From Qipengyuania psychrotolerans (lineage in GTDB: Bacteria > Pseudomonadota > Alphaproteobacteria > Sphingomonadales > Sphingomonadaceae): a DNA stretch of 64,000 nt. The position numbers and the translations under genes are program-made. Location: positions 1,240,001 to 1,304,000 of the forward strand of contig NZ_CP081297.1 of NCBI RefSeq assembly GCF_019711355.1. The letters are read 5' to 3'. This document shows positions 35,795 through 45,322 of this stretch, piece by piece (the stretch's first letter is position 1; every line of letters starts with the position of its first letter). The notes beneath the pieces were generated by a model. It did no database searches. It worked only from the letters and a program-made list of their open reading frames with translations, and was not told the origin of the DNA.

Positions 35795-36215
35795 CGTTGG
35801 CTATTAAACGGTCATTCTTGTGGAGCAAAAACCAGACCAATCCGGCAACGATCCCACCCAGCGCGCCGAACATTCCAAATGGGAAAAGAGAAGGCATCAC
35901 CAATTCAAAGTTGCCTTGCCAAAACAGTGCATTGGTTATCAATCCGGCAAGCAATCCTATGAACCCACCATAGATCGCCAACTTCCATTTGGACTGGTCC
36001 CAATGATTTTGGCGCGCAAACCATAAAGCTGGAAGTCCGAAAACTAATCCACCAGCCAGTGAGAAAACGAAGGTCACCGCACCAATTCCAAAAAAGGCTG
36101 ATGTGGAAAAGCCCCCTGCGGAAAACAGGGGAAAAACTACAAGACTTAGAGGAACGGCCAACGCGACCGCCAGCGCAGTCACTATAAATCGGCCAACCTC
36201 GATTAGTAGCTTCAA
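35787..36215 (-). CDS. Hypothetical four-helix membrane protein, AT-rich
   Basis: A 142-residue protein with four hydrophobic segments (for example FIVTALAVALAVPLSLVVF and LAIYGGFIGLLAGLITNALF) and short polar loops; no known family recognised. Two 60-base stretches counted by hand here are 43-47% GC, against about 67% in neighbouring pdhC and lipoprotein sequence, suggesting recent acquisition. It overlaps the pdhC stop by four bases, so it may be expressed with pyruvate dehydrogenase. Its end abuts the thioesterase fragment, indicating a recombination junction. Confidence 0.7.
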   Translation of the reverse strand: MKLLIEVGRFIVTALAVALAVPLSLVVFPLFSAGGFSTSAFFGIGAVTFVFSLAGGLVFGLPALWFARQNHWDQSKWKLAIYGGFIGLLAGLITNALFWQGNFELVMPSLFPFGMFGALGGIVAGLVWFLLHKNDRLIANDA

Positions 36216-37504
36216 ACCACCAGCCCCATCGGGTTCTCGACCAGTTGCTGGAAGGCCTGCATGAACTGCGCGCCGTCTGCGCCGTCGATGGCGCGGTGGT
36301 CGAAGCTGCCGGTGGCGCTCATCACGGTGGCGACACCCAGTGCGCCGTCGATCACATGCGGACGCTGCTCGCCTGCGCCGACGGCGAGGATCATCGCCTG
36401 CGGCGGGTTGATTACCGCGTCGAACTGCTTGGTGCCGAACATGCCGAGGTTCGAGAGCGAGGCGGTGCCGCCCTGGAACTCATGCGGCTGCAGCTTGCCG
36501 TCGCGCGCCTTGCCTGCAAGTTCCTTCATCTCGGCGGAGATCTGCGCGAGGCCCTTGCGGCCTGCATCGCGGATGATCGGCGTGATCAGGCCCGAAGGCG
36601 CGGCCACGGCGACCGAGATATCCTCGCGCGTGTACTGGTAAAGCTCGTCGCCCTGGAAGCTGACATTGCACAGCGGCACGCGTTGCAGCGCGCGGGCCTG
36701 CGCTTTGATGAGCAGGTCGTTGACCGACAGCTTGATGCCGTCCGCCTCGAGGCTCTTGTTGAGTTCGCTGCGCAGCCCCAGCAGCGCATCGAGGCGTACG
36801 TCCACGGTGAGGTAGATGTGCGGGATGGTTTGCTTCGCTTCGGTCAGGCGGCGCGCGATAACCTTGCGGACATTGTTGAGCTTCTGCGCTTCGTACGGCG
36901 CATCCAGATCGCCGCCCTGCGTGGCGGGTTTGGCCGGAGCGGGCGCGGGAGCAGCGGCTTCCTTGGCAGGAGCTGAGCCCGGTTTCGCATCCTCGACATC
37001 GGCCTTCACAATGCGGCCGCCCGGACCCGATCCGGTGATGCTCGAAAGATCGAGACCCTTGTCCTCGGCAATCCGGCGCGCAAGTGGCGAGACCTTGATG
37101 CGCTCGCCGTCATGGCTCTTTGCACCGGTTGGTGCTGGTGCCGGAGCAGGAGCGGGTGCTTCGACGCGCTTCTCTTCCTGTTCGACTTTTTCCTCGCGCG
37201 CGGTTTCGGCCTTGTCATCGCCGCCAGTGGGCGCGGCAGCAGCAGCCTCGTCGATATCCTCGCCCTCTTCGGCAAGCATGGCGATGACCGTGCCGACCTT
37301 CACGCCCTCGGCGCCTTCTTCTACTGCGATGCTGGCAATCGTGCCTTCATCCACAGCTTCGAATTCCATCGTCGCCTTGTCGGTCTCGATTTCGGCCATG
37401 ATGTCGCCGGCCTCGACCTTGTCACCGGGCTTCACTAGCCATTTGGCGAGCGTGCCTTCTTCCATGGTTGGCGAAAGGGCGGGCATCTTGATCGGCGTGG
37501 GCAT
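36212..37504 (-). CDS. pdhC: Pyruvate dehydrogenase E2 (dihydrolipoyllysine acetyltransferase)
   Basis: Core subunit of the pyruvate dehydrogenase complex, 430 residues. One lipoyl domain carries K43 (ETDKATMEF), the lipoylation site served by LipA. An Ala/Pro/Glu-rich linker follows, then the E1/E3-binding domain (VSPLARRIAEDKGLDLSSI) and the catalytic domain ending with DHRAIDGADGAQFMQAF, containing the active-site DHRxxDG. E1 genes (pdhA, pdhB) are not in the window. Divergent from the universal stress protein gene. Confidence 0.95.
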   Translation of the reverse strand: MPTPIKMPALSPTMEEGTLAKWLVKPGDKVEAGDIMAEIETDKATMEFEAVDEGTIASIAVEEGAEGVKVGTVIAMLAEEGEDIDEAAAAAPTGGDDKAETAREEKVEQEEKRVEAPAPAPAPAPTGAKSHDGERIKVSPLARRIAEDKGLDLSSITGSGPGGRIVKADVEDAKPGSAPAKEAAAPAPAPAKPATQGGDLDAPYEAQKLNNVRKVIARRLTEAKQTIPHIYLTVDVRLDALLGLRSELNKSLEADGIKLSVNDLLIKAQARALQRVPLCNVSFQGDELYQYTREDISVAVAAPSGLITPIIRDAGRKGLAQISAEMKELAGKARDGKLQPHEFQGGTASLSNLGMFGTKQFDAVINPPQAMILAVGAGEQRPHVIDGALGVATVMSATGSFDHRAIDGADGAQFMQAFQQLVENPMGLVV

Positions 37505-37634
37505 GTGGTGACGTTACGTCCTCGCTGGAAATACTGTTGCGTGGACCTCTGGCCAAATTGCGCCTCCCTCGCAAGGTCCTTGCGCAGAATACGAATTACC
37601 GGATAGGCGTTGAAGCGAGAGAGGGGAGCCGGAC

Positions 37635-38087
37635 ATGCGTACTTACCTGGTCGTGATGGACGAAACCGAGGAATCGAAACAAGCGCTGCGATTTGCGTCG
37701 CTGCGCGCACAGAAGACCAATGGTTCCGTGCACATCCTTGCACTGGTTCCGCAGCAGACATTCAACGCTTTCGGCGGGGTCCAGGCCACCATCGAACAGG
37801 AAGCGCGTGAACGTGCCGAAGTGCTGGCCAACAGCGCTGCCGGGAACATCTTCGGGGAAATGGGGAAGATGCCGGTGATCGCCGTGCGTCCCGGATCGCC
37901 TGCAGAAGTTATCCGCAAGTATCTGGAAGAGCACGGCGAAATCGCCGCCCTTGTGCTGGGCACAGCCAAGGACGGAGGCAAGGATCCGCTGGTCAGCTAT
38001 TTCTCGAGCAGGGCCAACGAACTGCCCTGCCCGCTATATCTCATTCCCGGCAATTTGACGCGGGAACGGCTGGACGAACTGGTCTAG
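37635..38087 (+). CDS. Universal stress protein, UspA family
   Basis: A 150-residue single USP domain: TYLVVMDETEESKQALRFAS at the N-terminus, and LVLGTAKDGGKDPLVSYFSS near the C-terminus where ATP-binding USPs have the G-2x-G-9x-G(S/T) signature, here only partly matched. These cytoplasmic proteins are induced by starvation or stress and may bind ATP; no specific role can be given. A purine-rich site (GGAG) lies before the ATG. It ends in a four-base convergent overlap with rnr. Confidence 0.87.
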   Translation: MRTYLVVMDETEESKQALRFASLRAQKTNGSVHILALVPQQTFNAFGGVQATIEQEARERAEVLANSAAGNIFGEMGKMPVIAVRPGSPAEVIRKYLEEHGEIAALVLGTAKDGGKDPLVSYFSSRANELPCPLYLIPGNLTRERLDELV

Positions 38088-40411
38088 CGTTTCTTGCCTC
38101 GCCCCTGGTGGCGGATGTTCTTGGGTCGGCCGCGCTGCCCTGAATGATGTGCCTGGCGAGGAGCACCCTTGCCCTTCACGAACGGTTTCTTCTTCGGCGC
38201 CGGGCGGTCACCGCGTTTCTCGATCGGTGCGCCATCCCCGTCAGGGACTTCGAACTTGAGCGCGCCGGTGAGCGCATTCGATTCCGCCAGCTTCAGCTTG
38301 AGCCTGTCCCCCACGGCATAGGTCTTGCCGGAGTTTTCACCCACCAACTGGCGGGCGGCTTCGTCATAGCGGAAATACTCGCGGCCAAGCGTGGAAACCG
38401 GCACCAGCCCGTCACCGCCCAGTGCCTCGATCGTGGCGAAGAAGCCGAAGGACTGGACGCCTGTGATGCGGGTGTCGAACGTTTCTCCGACACGGCCCGA
38501 TAGCCATGCCGCGACATAGCGGTCGATAGTGTCCCGCTCCGCTTCCATTGCCCGGCGCTCGGTCTGGCTGATCGCATCGGTGATCTGGCTGAGCGCAGTA
38601 CGGTCGCGGTCGGACAGGCCCGAAGTCGCAGGGATGTCGCCTTTGGGCTTCGGCTGTTCGAGGTGATACGAATCCACCAGCGCGCGGTGTACCAGCAGGT
38701 CGGCATACCGGCGGATGGGCGAGGTGAAGTGCGCATAGCTGCCCAGCGCCAAGCCGAAGTGGCCAGCGTTCGCCGGACCGTAATAGGCCTGCGTCTGGCT
38801 GCGCAGCACGGCCTCCATGATCAACGCCTTCTCGGCCGGCTCGCTGATGTCCTTGAGCATCCGGTTGAACAAACCCGGAGTGATCACCTGACCAAGAGCA
38901 AAATTGCGTCCCTGCGTTGCGAGGTATTCCTTGAAAGCTGTCAATTTCTCGCGGCTTGGTGTCTCGTGGACGCGGTAGACCACGGGCGCCTTCTTCGCTT
39001 CGAGCGCTTTCGCAGCAGCCACATTGGCGGCAATCATGAAGTCTTCCACCAGACGGTGCGCGTCGAGGCGGTCGCGGACCGCGATCTCTTCGATCACGCC
39101 TTGGTCGTTCAGTTTGACCTGCCGTTCGGGCAGTTCCAGCTCAAGTGGATCTCGTGCCTTGCGGGCCTTGTAGAGCAAGTCCCAGGCAGCCCACAGATCC
39201 TTGAGATGCTGGTCGGCGCTGCCATCGTCGATTGCCTTTTGTGCGTCCTCATAAGCGATATTGGCGGCCAGCTTCACTGTCGCCCTGGTGAAACGCCAGT
39301 CCGTGACCTTGCCGTCAGGTGCAATGCTCAGGTGGCAGGCCATCGCGGCGCGGTCTTCACCCTCGACAAGCGAGCAAACATCGGCGCTGAGGATTTCGGG
39401 CAGCATGGGGACCACGCGGTCGGGGAAATATACCGAATTTCCGCGCTTGCGCGCTTCGCGGTCGAGCGGCCCGCCCGGTCGGACATAATAGCTCACGTCT
39501 GCAATCGCCACGATGGCGCGGAAGCCGCCTTTGCCGTCGGGTTCGGCCCAGATCGCGTCATCATGATCGCGCGCGTCGGCCGGATCGATTGCCACGATCG
39601 GAATGCCGCGAAGATCCTCGCGCTTCTCAGCGCTCAGCGGTAGGTCCACGACAGCCTGCGCTTCGCTTAGCGCTTCTTCCGGGAAAATATGCGGGATGCC
39701 GTGTTTGGCAATCGCGATCAGGCTGAAGCTCTTCGGAGCGAGCGGGTCGCCGATGACTTCGACGACCTTTACCGCTGCCCGGGCAGACTTGCCGGCGCGT
39801 TCGGCCAGTACCAGTTCGCCTTCTTCGGCGCCGCCGAGATCGGCGATCGGTGATGCATTGCGCACCCGCTTGTCCACCGGCGCGAGCCAGGGTTTACCAC
39901 TCCCGTCGAACTCGACGACGCCCATCAGGCCCTCACTGCGCGCAGGCAATTTCTTCATCGGATGGGCGACCCAACCGCGCGGCTTTTCTTCTGTTCGCGC
40001 AAGGAAACGGTCGCCACGCTTGAGTGCAGCGACCTTCTTGCCTTCCTTGACTGTCAGGCGGGGAGCTGGCTGCTTGCTGTCAGGGTCCCATGCCTCGGGA
40101 ACGGCGATCGGTTCGCCGTCCTCGATTTCGATGACCTTGAGCACCGCGACCTTTGGCACGCCGCCCATCTGGTGATAGGCCGTGCGCTTGCCGTCGATCA
40201 GGCCTTCTTCAGCCATGTCCTTGAGACGCTTTTTCAGCGCGATTTTTTCCTGGCCCTTGAGGCCAAAGGCCTTGGCAATTTCGCGCTTGCCCGCCGGTGT
40301 GGGCGAGCTTTGGATAAATTCGAGTATCTGTTCTGCTGACGGAAGGCCCTGAGGCCTTCCGGTTCTGTTATATTTGTTCATGTGCGCCATATGGGGACGC
40401 AGGGCCCCCAT
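38084..40411 (-). CDS. rnr: Ribonuclease R
   Basis: 3'-5' exoribonuclease of 775 residues that degrades structured RNA. Order: an N-terminal helix-turn-helix-like segment, cold-shock domains, the RNB catalytic domain with IPIVAIDPADARDHDDAIW (metal-binding aspartates), and an S1 domain, ending in a basic tail (GRPKNIRHQGRGKKR) that probably binds RNA. The start is uncertain among ATG 40411, 40390 and 40381. The first lies 12 bases after the proS stop, so the pair is likely one operon. Confidence 0.95.
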   Translation of the reverse strand: MGALRPHMAHMNKYNRTGRPQGLPSAEQILEFIQSSPTPAGKREIAKAFGLKGQEKIALKKRLKDMAEEGLIDGKRTAYHQMGGVPKVAVLKVIEIEDGEPIAVPEAWDPDSKQPAPRLTVKEGKKVAALKRGDRFLARTEEKPRGWVAHPMKKLPARSEGLMGVVEFDGSGKPWLAPVDKRVRNASPIADLGGAEEGELVLAERAGKSARAAVKVVEVIGDPLAPKSFSLIAIAKHGIPHIFPEEALSEAQAVVDLPLSAEKREDLRGIPIVAIDPADARDHDDAIWAEPDGKGGFRAIVAIADVSYYVRPGGPLDREARKRGNSVYFPDRVVPMLPEILSADVCSLVEGEDRAAMACHLSIAPDGKVTDWRFTRATVKLAANIAYEDAQKAIDDGSADQHLKDLWAAWDLLYKARKARDPLELELPERQVKLNDQGVIEEIAVRDRLDAHRLVEDFMIAANVAAAKALEAKKAPVVYRVHETPSREKLTAFKEYLATQGRNFALGQVITPGLFNRMLKDISEPAEKALIMEAVLRSQTQAYYGPANAGHFGLALGSYAHFTSPIRRYADLLVHRALVDSYHLEQPKPKGDIPATSGLSDRDRTALSQITDAISQTERRAMEAERDTIDRYVAAWLSGRVGETFDTRITGVQSFGFFATIEALGGDGLVPVSTLGREYFRYDEAARQLVGENSGKTYAVGDRLKLKLAESNALTGALKFEVPDGDGAPIEKRGDRPAPKKKPFVKGKGAPRQAHHSGQRGRPKNIRHQGRGKKR

Positions 40412-40423
40412 GTCACGCAGTGC

Positions 40424-41965
40424 CTAATACGCTTTTGCCAACAGCACACGTTCGGTCGCCGGTTTACCGGTGAAGATGCAAGCTCCATCGACCGCAGCCG
40501 CGCCAATGGGCACGTTTCGCATGGTGAGCTTGTGAGCCTTGAGGCGTTCGATGACCTCCTCGAGCTCTGCCCCGGTCGGCTTGGACCACTGCACCTCGAC
40601 CCAGCCCGGATATTTCGTACCGGAGAAGAACGTCTCGACTTCGGCAAAGTCGGTCACGCCGCGGGTGATGTTCGCTTCGCGCCGATCTTCTGCCTCGGAG
40701 AAAATTGCACTCTGCATTTCGGCAAGGATGCCTGGAATGTTTTGCGCAGCAGTTTCGCGAGTGGGTGTCTGGAAATCGGGCTTGCCGGTCTCTTCGTCCC
40801 ACAGGCGATCGCGGCGAAGCAAGCTTACAACGCCGTTTTCCATGTCCCGCCCGCCGACTTCGATAATGATCGGAGCACCCTTGCGTACCCAGTCCCACCG
40901 CTTCGCAGCGGCCTTGCCCGGGCGGGTGTCCAGCAGAACGCGAACGCGCTCGCCCAAGGTGTGTTGTGCGGCAAGATCGGCTCTGAGCACTTCGCAATAA
41001 TCGATGAGCGCCTGGTCTTCCGGCTTGTCACGCAGCATCGGCAGAATCACGATCTGCTGCGGCGCGATACGCGGGGGCAGGCGCAGCCCGTCATCATCAC
41101 CATGGGTCATGATGACGCCGCCGATCATACGGGTCGAAACGCCCCAGCTGGTGGTATGACACAGGCTCTCGCCGCCTTCGCGGTTCTGGTACTTAATGCC
41201 GCTGGCATGAGCGAAGTTCGTGCCGAGATAATGGCTGGTGCCGGCCTGAAGCGCTTTGCCGTCCTGCATCATTGCTTCGATGGACCATGTCTCGACGGCG
41301 CCGGGGAAGCGTTCGTTCTCTGGCTTTTCGCCAGCGATCACGGGCAGCGAGAGATCTTCCTCTGCAAAGGCGCGGTAGACTTCCAGCATGGTCAGCGTGT
41401 GCTCGCGCGCCTCTGCTTCGTCGGCATGGGCGGTGTGCCCTTCCTGCCAGAGAAATTCGCTGGTGCGCAGGAACATCCGGGTGCGCATTTCCCAGCGGAC
41501 AACGTTAGCCCATTGATTGAGCTTGAGCGGCAAATCGCGCCAGCTCTGGATCCAGCGCGACATCGCATCGCCAATGATGGTTTCCGAAGTCGGGCGCACG
41601 ACCAAGGGCTCTTCCAGCTTGGCTTCGGGATCGGGGATCAGCCCCCCGTCCTTGCCAGCGATCAGGCGATGGTGAGTAACCACCGCCATTTCCTTGGCGA
41701 AACCTTCGACATGCTCCGCCTCTCGTTCAAAATTCGAGAGGGGAATGAAGATCGGAAAATAGGCATTGTCGTGGCCCGTCGCCTTGATCCGATCATCCAG
41801 CAGACGCTGCATACGCTCCCAGATACCGTAACCCCACGGGCGGATGACCATGCAGCCACGCACACCGGATTCTTCCGCCATTTCAGCAGCAGAGATGACT
41901 TCCTGGTACCACGCGGCGAAATCATCGGCGCGGCGGGCGTTCAAGGCATGGCGGATCTGGGCCAC
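40424..41965 (-). CDS. proS: Prolyl-tRNA synthetase, archaeal/eukaryotic-type
   Basis: Class II synthetase for tRNA-Pro, 513 residues. Motifs such as GCMVIRPWGYGIWERMQ, FPIFIPLSNFEREAEHVEGF and VRPTSETIIG mark the archaeal/eukaryotic-like subtype, not the long bacterial form with an editing insertion. It therefore lacks the internal YbaK-like editing domain. The start codon is GTG (41965). Upstream of rnr with a 12-base gap and downstream of phaR on the same strand. Confidence 0.93.
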   Translation of the reverse strand: MAQIRHALNARRADDFAAWYQEVISAAEMAEESGVRGCMVIRPWGYGIWERMQRLLDDRIKATGHDNAYFPIFIPLSNFEREAEHVEGFAKEMAVVTHHRLIAGKDGGLIPDPEAKLEEPLVVRPTSETIIGDAMSRWIQSWRDLPLKLNQWANVVRWEMRTRMFLRTSEFLWQEGHTAHADEAEAREHTLTMLEVYRAFAEEDLSLPVIAGEKPENERFPGAVETWSIEAMMQDGKALQAGTSHYLGTNFAHASGIKYQNREGGESLCHTTSWGVSTRMIGGVIMTHGDDDGLRLPPRIAPQQIVILPMLRDKPEDQALIDYCEVLRADLAAQHTLGERVRVLLDTRPGKAAAKRWDWVRKGAPIIIEVGGRDMENGVVSLLRRDRLWDEETGKPDFQTPTRETAAQNIPGILAEMQSAIFSEAEDRREANITRGVTDFAEVETFFSGTKYPGWVEVQWSKPTGAELEEVIERLKAHKLTMRNVPIGAAAVDGACIFTGKPATERVLLAKAY

Positions 41966-42012
41966 GAAAAATTCCTATATCTGGTTGGGTAACGGCGGGC
42001 GGGCCGTTGCAA

Positions 42013-42555
42013 TTATTTGCTCAGCTCGTCCAGCTTCTTCTGCATCTCGGCCATCTGGGCACGCATCTGGGCGAGTTCATCGGCCTGTCCCGGCTTGGGA
42101 GATTTGCGCGCGCCCGGGATAAGAACGTCGGCCGCATTCTGCATCATCTTGAAGTTGGCTTCTGCCATCTTCGCCAGCGGATTGGATTCGATGCCTTTCG
42201 CGAAGGCAGCCTGGAGCTGTTCGCGGTTCTTGCGGAAATTCGCCATGCTTGCTTCGAGATAGCTGGGCATCATCGACTGCATCGAATTGCCATACATCGA
42301 GATAAGATCGCGCAGGAAGCTGACGGGCAGCATCTGGGTGCCGTGGCTCTCTTCCTCGACGATGATCTGCGTCAGGATCGTGTGCGTGATATCGGTGCCG
42401 CTCTTGGCGTCGAGCACCTGGAAGTCGACATTGTCGCGGACCATTTTCGCCAGGTCATCCAGCGTAATATAGCTGCTTGTATCGGTATTATAGAGCCGCC
42501 TGTTGGCGTACTTCTTGATGATGATCGGTTCGCCTTCGGCGGTCCGTTTTGCCAT
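42013..42555 (-). CDS. phaR: Polyhydroxyalkanoate synthesis regulator PhaR
   Basis: A 180-residue protein with the N-terminal PHB/PHA accumulation regulator DNA-binding domain (IIIKKYANRRLYNTDTSSYI, then TLDDLAKMVRDNVDFQVLDA) and two regulator repeats (ILTQIIVEEESHGTQMLPVS). The C-terminus is a coiled coil (LAQMRAQMAEMQKKLDELSK). PhaR represses phasin and PHA genes and senses the granule, implying that the cell makes carbon-storage polyester. No PHA synthase lies in the window. Confidence 0.93.
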   Translation of the reverse strand: MAKRTAEGEPIIIKKYANRRLYNTDTSSYITLDDLAKMVRDNVDFQVLDAKSGTDITHTILTQIIVEEESHGTQMLPVSFLRDLISMYGNSMQSMMPSYLEASMANFRKNREQLQAAFAKGIESNPLAKMAEANFKMMQNAADVLIPGARKSPKPGQADELAQMRAQMAEMQKKLDELSK

Positions 42556-42629
42556 TTAGTATCACTCCCCGGTTTGTGCACTGCAATCATTCTTAGCAGG
42601 CGCACAATGTGCAGCGCAACACGAACCTG

Positions 42630-43667
42630 TCACCGGGCGAAACGTTGTCCCAGAATAGTAAGTAATTCATACTGTGATACAGATGTTTGCCGCGCAGCAT
42701 CCGGCAGATAATAGGGTAGCGAAACCCAATCGCCCTCGCCCAGTTCGGGTGCATTTGTCAGATCGATAACGATCATGTCCATCGATACCTTCCCCAATAT
42801 TGGAAGCTTTTGGCCTTCGTGTTCGAATGCCCCTCCACCCCATGCGCGAAGGATGCCATCTGCATAGCCAAGCGACAGGACACCGGCGCGCATTTCCGAC
42901 GGTGCGGTAAATGTGGCATTGTACCCTACAGTGTCGCCGGCGCGCAGCGTGCGGGTCTGGATTATCGCGGCACGCGGGAATGCAACTTGCCGTATATTCG
43001 GCGCCAGTTCGGTCCGGGGAATCCCGCCATACAATGCGAGACCCGGCCGGGTCAGGTCGAAGTGATAATCGCTGCCCAAGGCAATGCCGGCGCTGTTGCT
43101 CAGGCTCGCTTTCTTGTGGCTGATGTGCGGAATGACTTGCTGGAATTCCGCAAGCTGCCGAGCGTTCATGTCGCTGTCTTCATCGGCGCAGGCGAGGTGG
43201 CTCAACAGGACTTCGACCTTCAGCGACTGGACCGCCTCATCGCCCGCCTCTGCCGGTGAGATGCCCAGGCGGTTGATGCCGGTATCGACCATCAAATGGC
43301 ATGGCCCTCCCCCGCCGTCGCGCCACAGCGCAGCCTGCCGGACGGTGTCGATGACCGGCCGCACTCCGGTTACGCGGGCGAAGGCGACATCCTCATGCGT
43401 CAAGGGACCGTGCAGAACAGCAATCTGTTCAGCTGGCACGATGCTGAGCAAGGGTTCGACCTCGCTCCAGTGCGCCACGAAATAGCTTTCGCAGCCGGCA
43501 TCGCGCAGGGCGGGGACACAGTGGTGGACGCCCAGACCGTAGCAGTCGGCCTTGACGGCTGCGCCCGCGCTGGCCGACCCGCTCAAGCGGTCCAGCGTGC
43601 GCCAGTTATTGGCCAGCGCCTGGCGGTCGATATCGAGTTTTAGTGTCGGCGGCGGTGCGTCAGGCAT
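42630..43667 (-). CDS. alr: Alanine racemase
   Basis: PLP enzyme producing D-alanine for peptidoglycan; about 345 residues. The PLP lysine is K39 in AAVKADCYGLG, a variant of the usual KANAYGHG loop, and the second-subunit catalytic tyrosine is expected in DTVGYNATF. ATG at 43667 (MPDAPPPTLK) overlaps the stop of the MFS gene by eight bases and is preferred; the longer open frame adds an unlikely basic extension. D-Ala supply links it to the D,D-carboxypeptidase at 26.7-27.8 kb. Confidence 0.92.
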   Translation of the reverse strand: MPDAPPPTLKLDIDRQALANNWRTLDRLSGSASAGAAVKADCYGLGVHHCVPALRDAGCESYFVAHWSEVEPLLSIVPAEQIAVLHGPLTHEDVAFARVTGVRPVIDTVRQAALWRDGGGGPCHLMVDTGINRLGISPAEAGDEAVQSLKVEVLLSHLACADEDSDMNARQLAEFQQVIPHISHKKASLSNSAGIALGSDYHFDLTRPGLALYGGIPRTELAPNIRQVAFPRAAIIQTRTLRAGDTVGYNATFTAPSEMRAGVLSLGYADGILRAWGGGAFEHEGQKLPILGKVSMDMIVIDLTNAPELGEGDWVSLPYYLPDAARQTSVSQYELLTILGQRFAR

Positions 43668-45282
43668 TGGCCTCTTCAAAGTCCTTCGGCGGGCCATCGG
43701 GAATGCCCCACCATGCGACAACCAGCCCGAATGCTACGATGCCGATCGTGTACCAAAGTCCCGAATACACGTTACCCGTCATAGCCACGATGTATCCCGC
43801 AATCAGCGGCAGAAATCCGCCAAGGTAACCTGCGCCGATATGGTAAGGGATGGACATCGAGCTGTAACGTATCCGGGCGGGGAACATCTCGCACAGCAGC
43901 GCGGCGACCGAGCCATAAGTGAGCGCCGACAACATGCCGCACACCAGGAGCAGGCCGATGATCCCGAGAATGCTCAGGAGAGGAAGCTGCTGCTTCTCGA
44001 AGCTGTAACCCTGCGCCTCGAGCCAGCCCTGAATGGTGGCACGGCGATCCGCTTCTTCCAGCACGGTAAAGTCGCCCGTGAAACTTCCGATCGAGACCGA
44101 GGGCGCGCTGGACGCTGGATCAATTGAATAGGGTACGCCCAGCGCCGTCAGATCCTGCAGCACGCGGCCGCAGGAACTTGCCTGCACCTCTGCAAAGGGA
44201 TCGTATTCGCAGGCCTCGCCCGCGATCGTGACAGGCGCCGCCGATGCGCTGGAGGTGAGACCCGGATTGGCCAAGGCTCCCATGCCCCAGAAAATCGGGA
44301 AAAGGAGCACCAGCGATGCAATTGCGCCGATGATGATCGGCTTCTTGCGCCCCACCCGGTCGGACCATTTTCCGACCATCACGTAAAAGCTCATCGAGAT
44401 GGTGCCCGCGATCAGCAGCATCCATTCGACCGTGCTTTCTTCGACCCGCATGGGGCCGCGCAAAAAGGACAGGCCGGAGAAAAACGCGGTGTACCAGATC
44501 GTGGTGAGGATCCCGGCAATCCCGAACAAGGCGACGAAAATCCGTTTTGGATTACCCGGATAGGTCATGCTCTCCTTGAAGGGGTTATCCGAGGTTTCGC
44601 CCGCTTCCTTCATCGCTTGGAACACCGGGCTTTCCGATAGTTTCAGGCGCATCCACAGTGAAATGAAGAGGAGGATGATCGAGAGCAGGAACGGGATCCG
44701 CCACCCCCACGCAACAAAGTCGTCCGCCGGAATGAAGGCGCGACACGCGATCACTACGATGATGGAAAGGACAAACCCGCCGACCACGCTGGCCTGAATG
44801 AAGCTGGTGTAATAGCCACGCTTCTCGGGCGGAGCGTGCTCCGCCACGTAGATCGCCGCGCCGCCATATTCGCCGCCCAGGGCAAGGCCTTGCAGGATGC
44901 GCAGGCCGATGACGATTATCGGCGCAGCAAGGCCAATGCTCGCCGCGCTGGGGATCAGGCCCACGCCCGCCGTGGCGATGCCCATCAGGGTAACCGTCAC
45001 TAGGAAAGTGTACTTCCTGCCAAGCCGGTCGCCAAGGAAGCCGAACAGGATAGCGCCAAGCGGCCTGAAACCGAAACCGACTGCGAAACCGGCCCACACG
45101 AGGAGGACCTGAAGCGTTTCATTGTCACTCGGGAAAAACGCTGCGCCAATCAATCCGGCGAGGGTTCCGTAGATGAAGAAATCATACCATTCGAAAATGG
45201 TGCCGGCGCTGCTGGCAGCGATCACCAGCCGAATTTCCTTTTCGGTCGGCTCCCGTTGCATAACCCCCTCACTTGCGGACAT
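43660..45282 (-). CDS. MFS transporter, metabolite:H+ symporter type, with large polar insertion
   Basis: A 540-residue, 12-helix carrier. The start (IFEWYDFFIYGTLAG) and LFGFLGDRLGRKYTF match the metabolite:H+ symporter (ProP/ShiA-like) group, which carries osmolytes, shikimate, dicarboxylates or similar acids. Between predicted helices in the second half is an unusual stretch of about 90 polar residues (from SSASAAPVTIAGEACEYDPF to the RRATIQGWLEAQGY region) with three cysteines. Substrate unknown. It overlaps alr, so it is probably co-expressed. Confidence 0.88.
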   Translation of the reverse strand: MSASEGVMQREPTEKEIRLVIAASSAGTIFEWYDFFIYGTLAGLIGAAFFPSDNETLQVLLVWAGFAVGFGFRPLGAILFGFLGDRLGRKYTFLVTVTLMGIATAGVGLIPSAASIGLAAPIIVIGLRILQGLALGGEYGGAAIYVAEHAPPEKRGYYTSFIQASVVGGFVLSIIVVIACRAFIPADDFVAWGWRIPFLLSIILLFISLWMRLKLSESPVFQAMKEAGETSDNPFKESMTYPGNPKRIFVALFGIAGILTTIWYTAFFSGLSFLRGPMRVEESTVEWMLLIAGTISMSFYVMVGKWSDRVGRKKPIIIGAIASLVLLFPIFWGMGALANPGLTSSASAAPVTIAGEACEYDPFAEVQASSCGRVLQDLTALGVPYSIDPASSAPSVSIGSFTGDFTVLEEADRRATIQGWLEAQGYSFEKQQLPLLSILGIIGLLLVCGMLSALTYGSVAALLCEMFPARIRYSSMSIPYHIGAGYLGGFLPLIAGYIVAMTGNVYSGLWYTIGIVAFGLVVAWWGIPDGPPKDFEEANA

Positions 45283-45322
45283 TACGATGCTCCCCCTCTT
45301 GATCTCCCGAGCGGCCAGAGGT

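Noticed and set aside
40382..41992. Long plus-strand open frame (over 500 codons) opposite proS
   Set aside because: It lies wholly antisense to the well-supported proS; long opposite-strand frames arise from codon bias in GC-rich genes, and its translation has no recognisable family.
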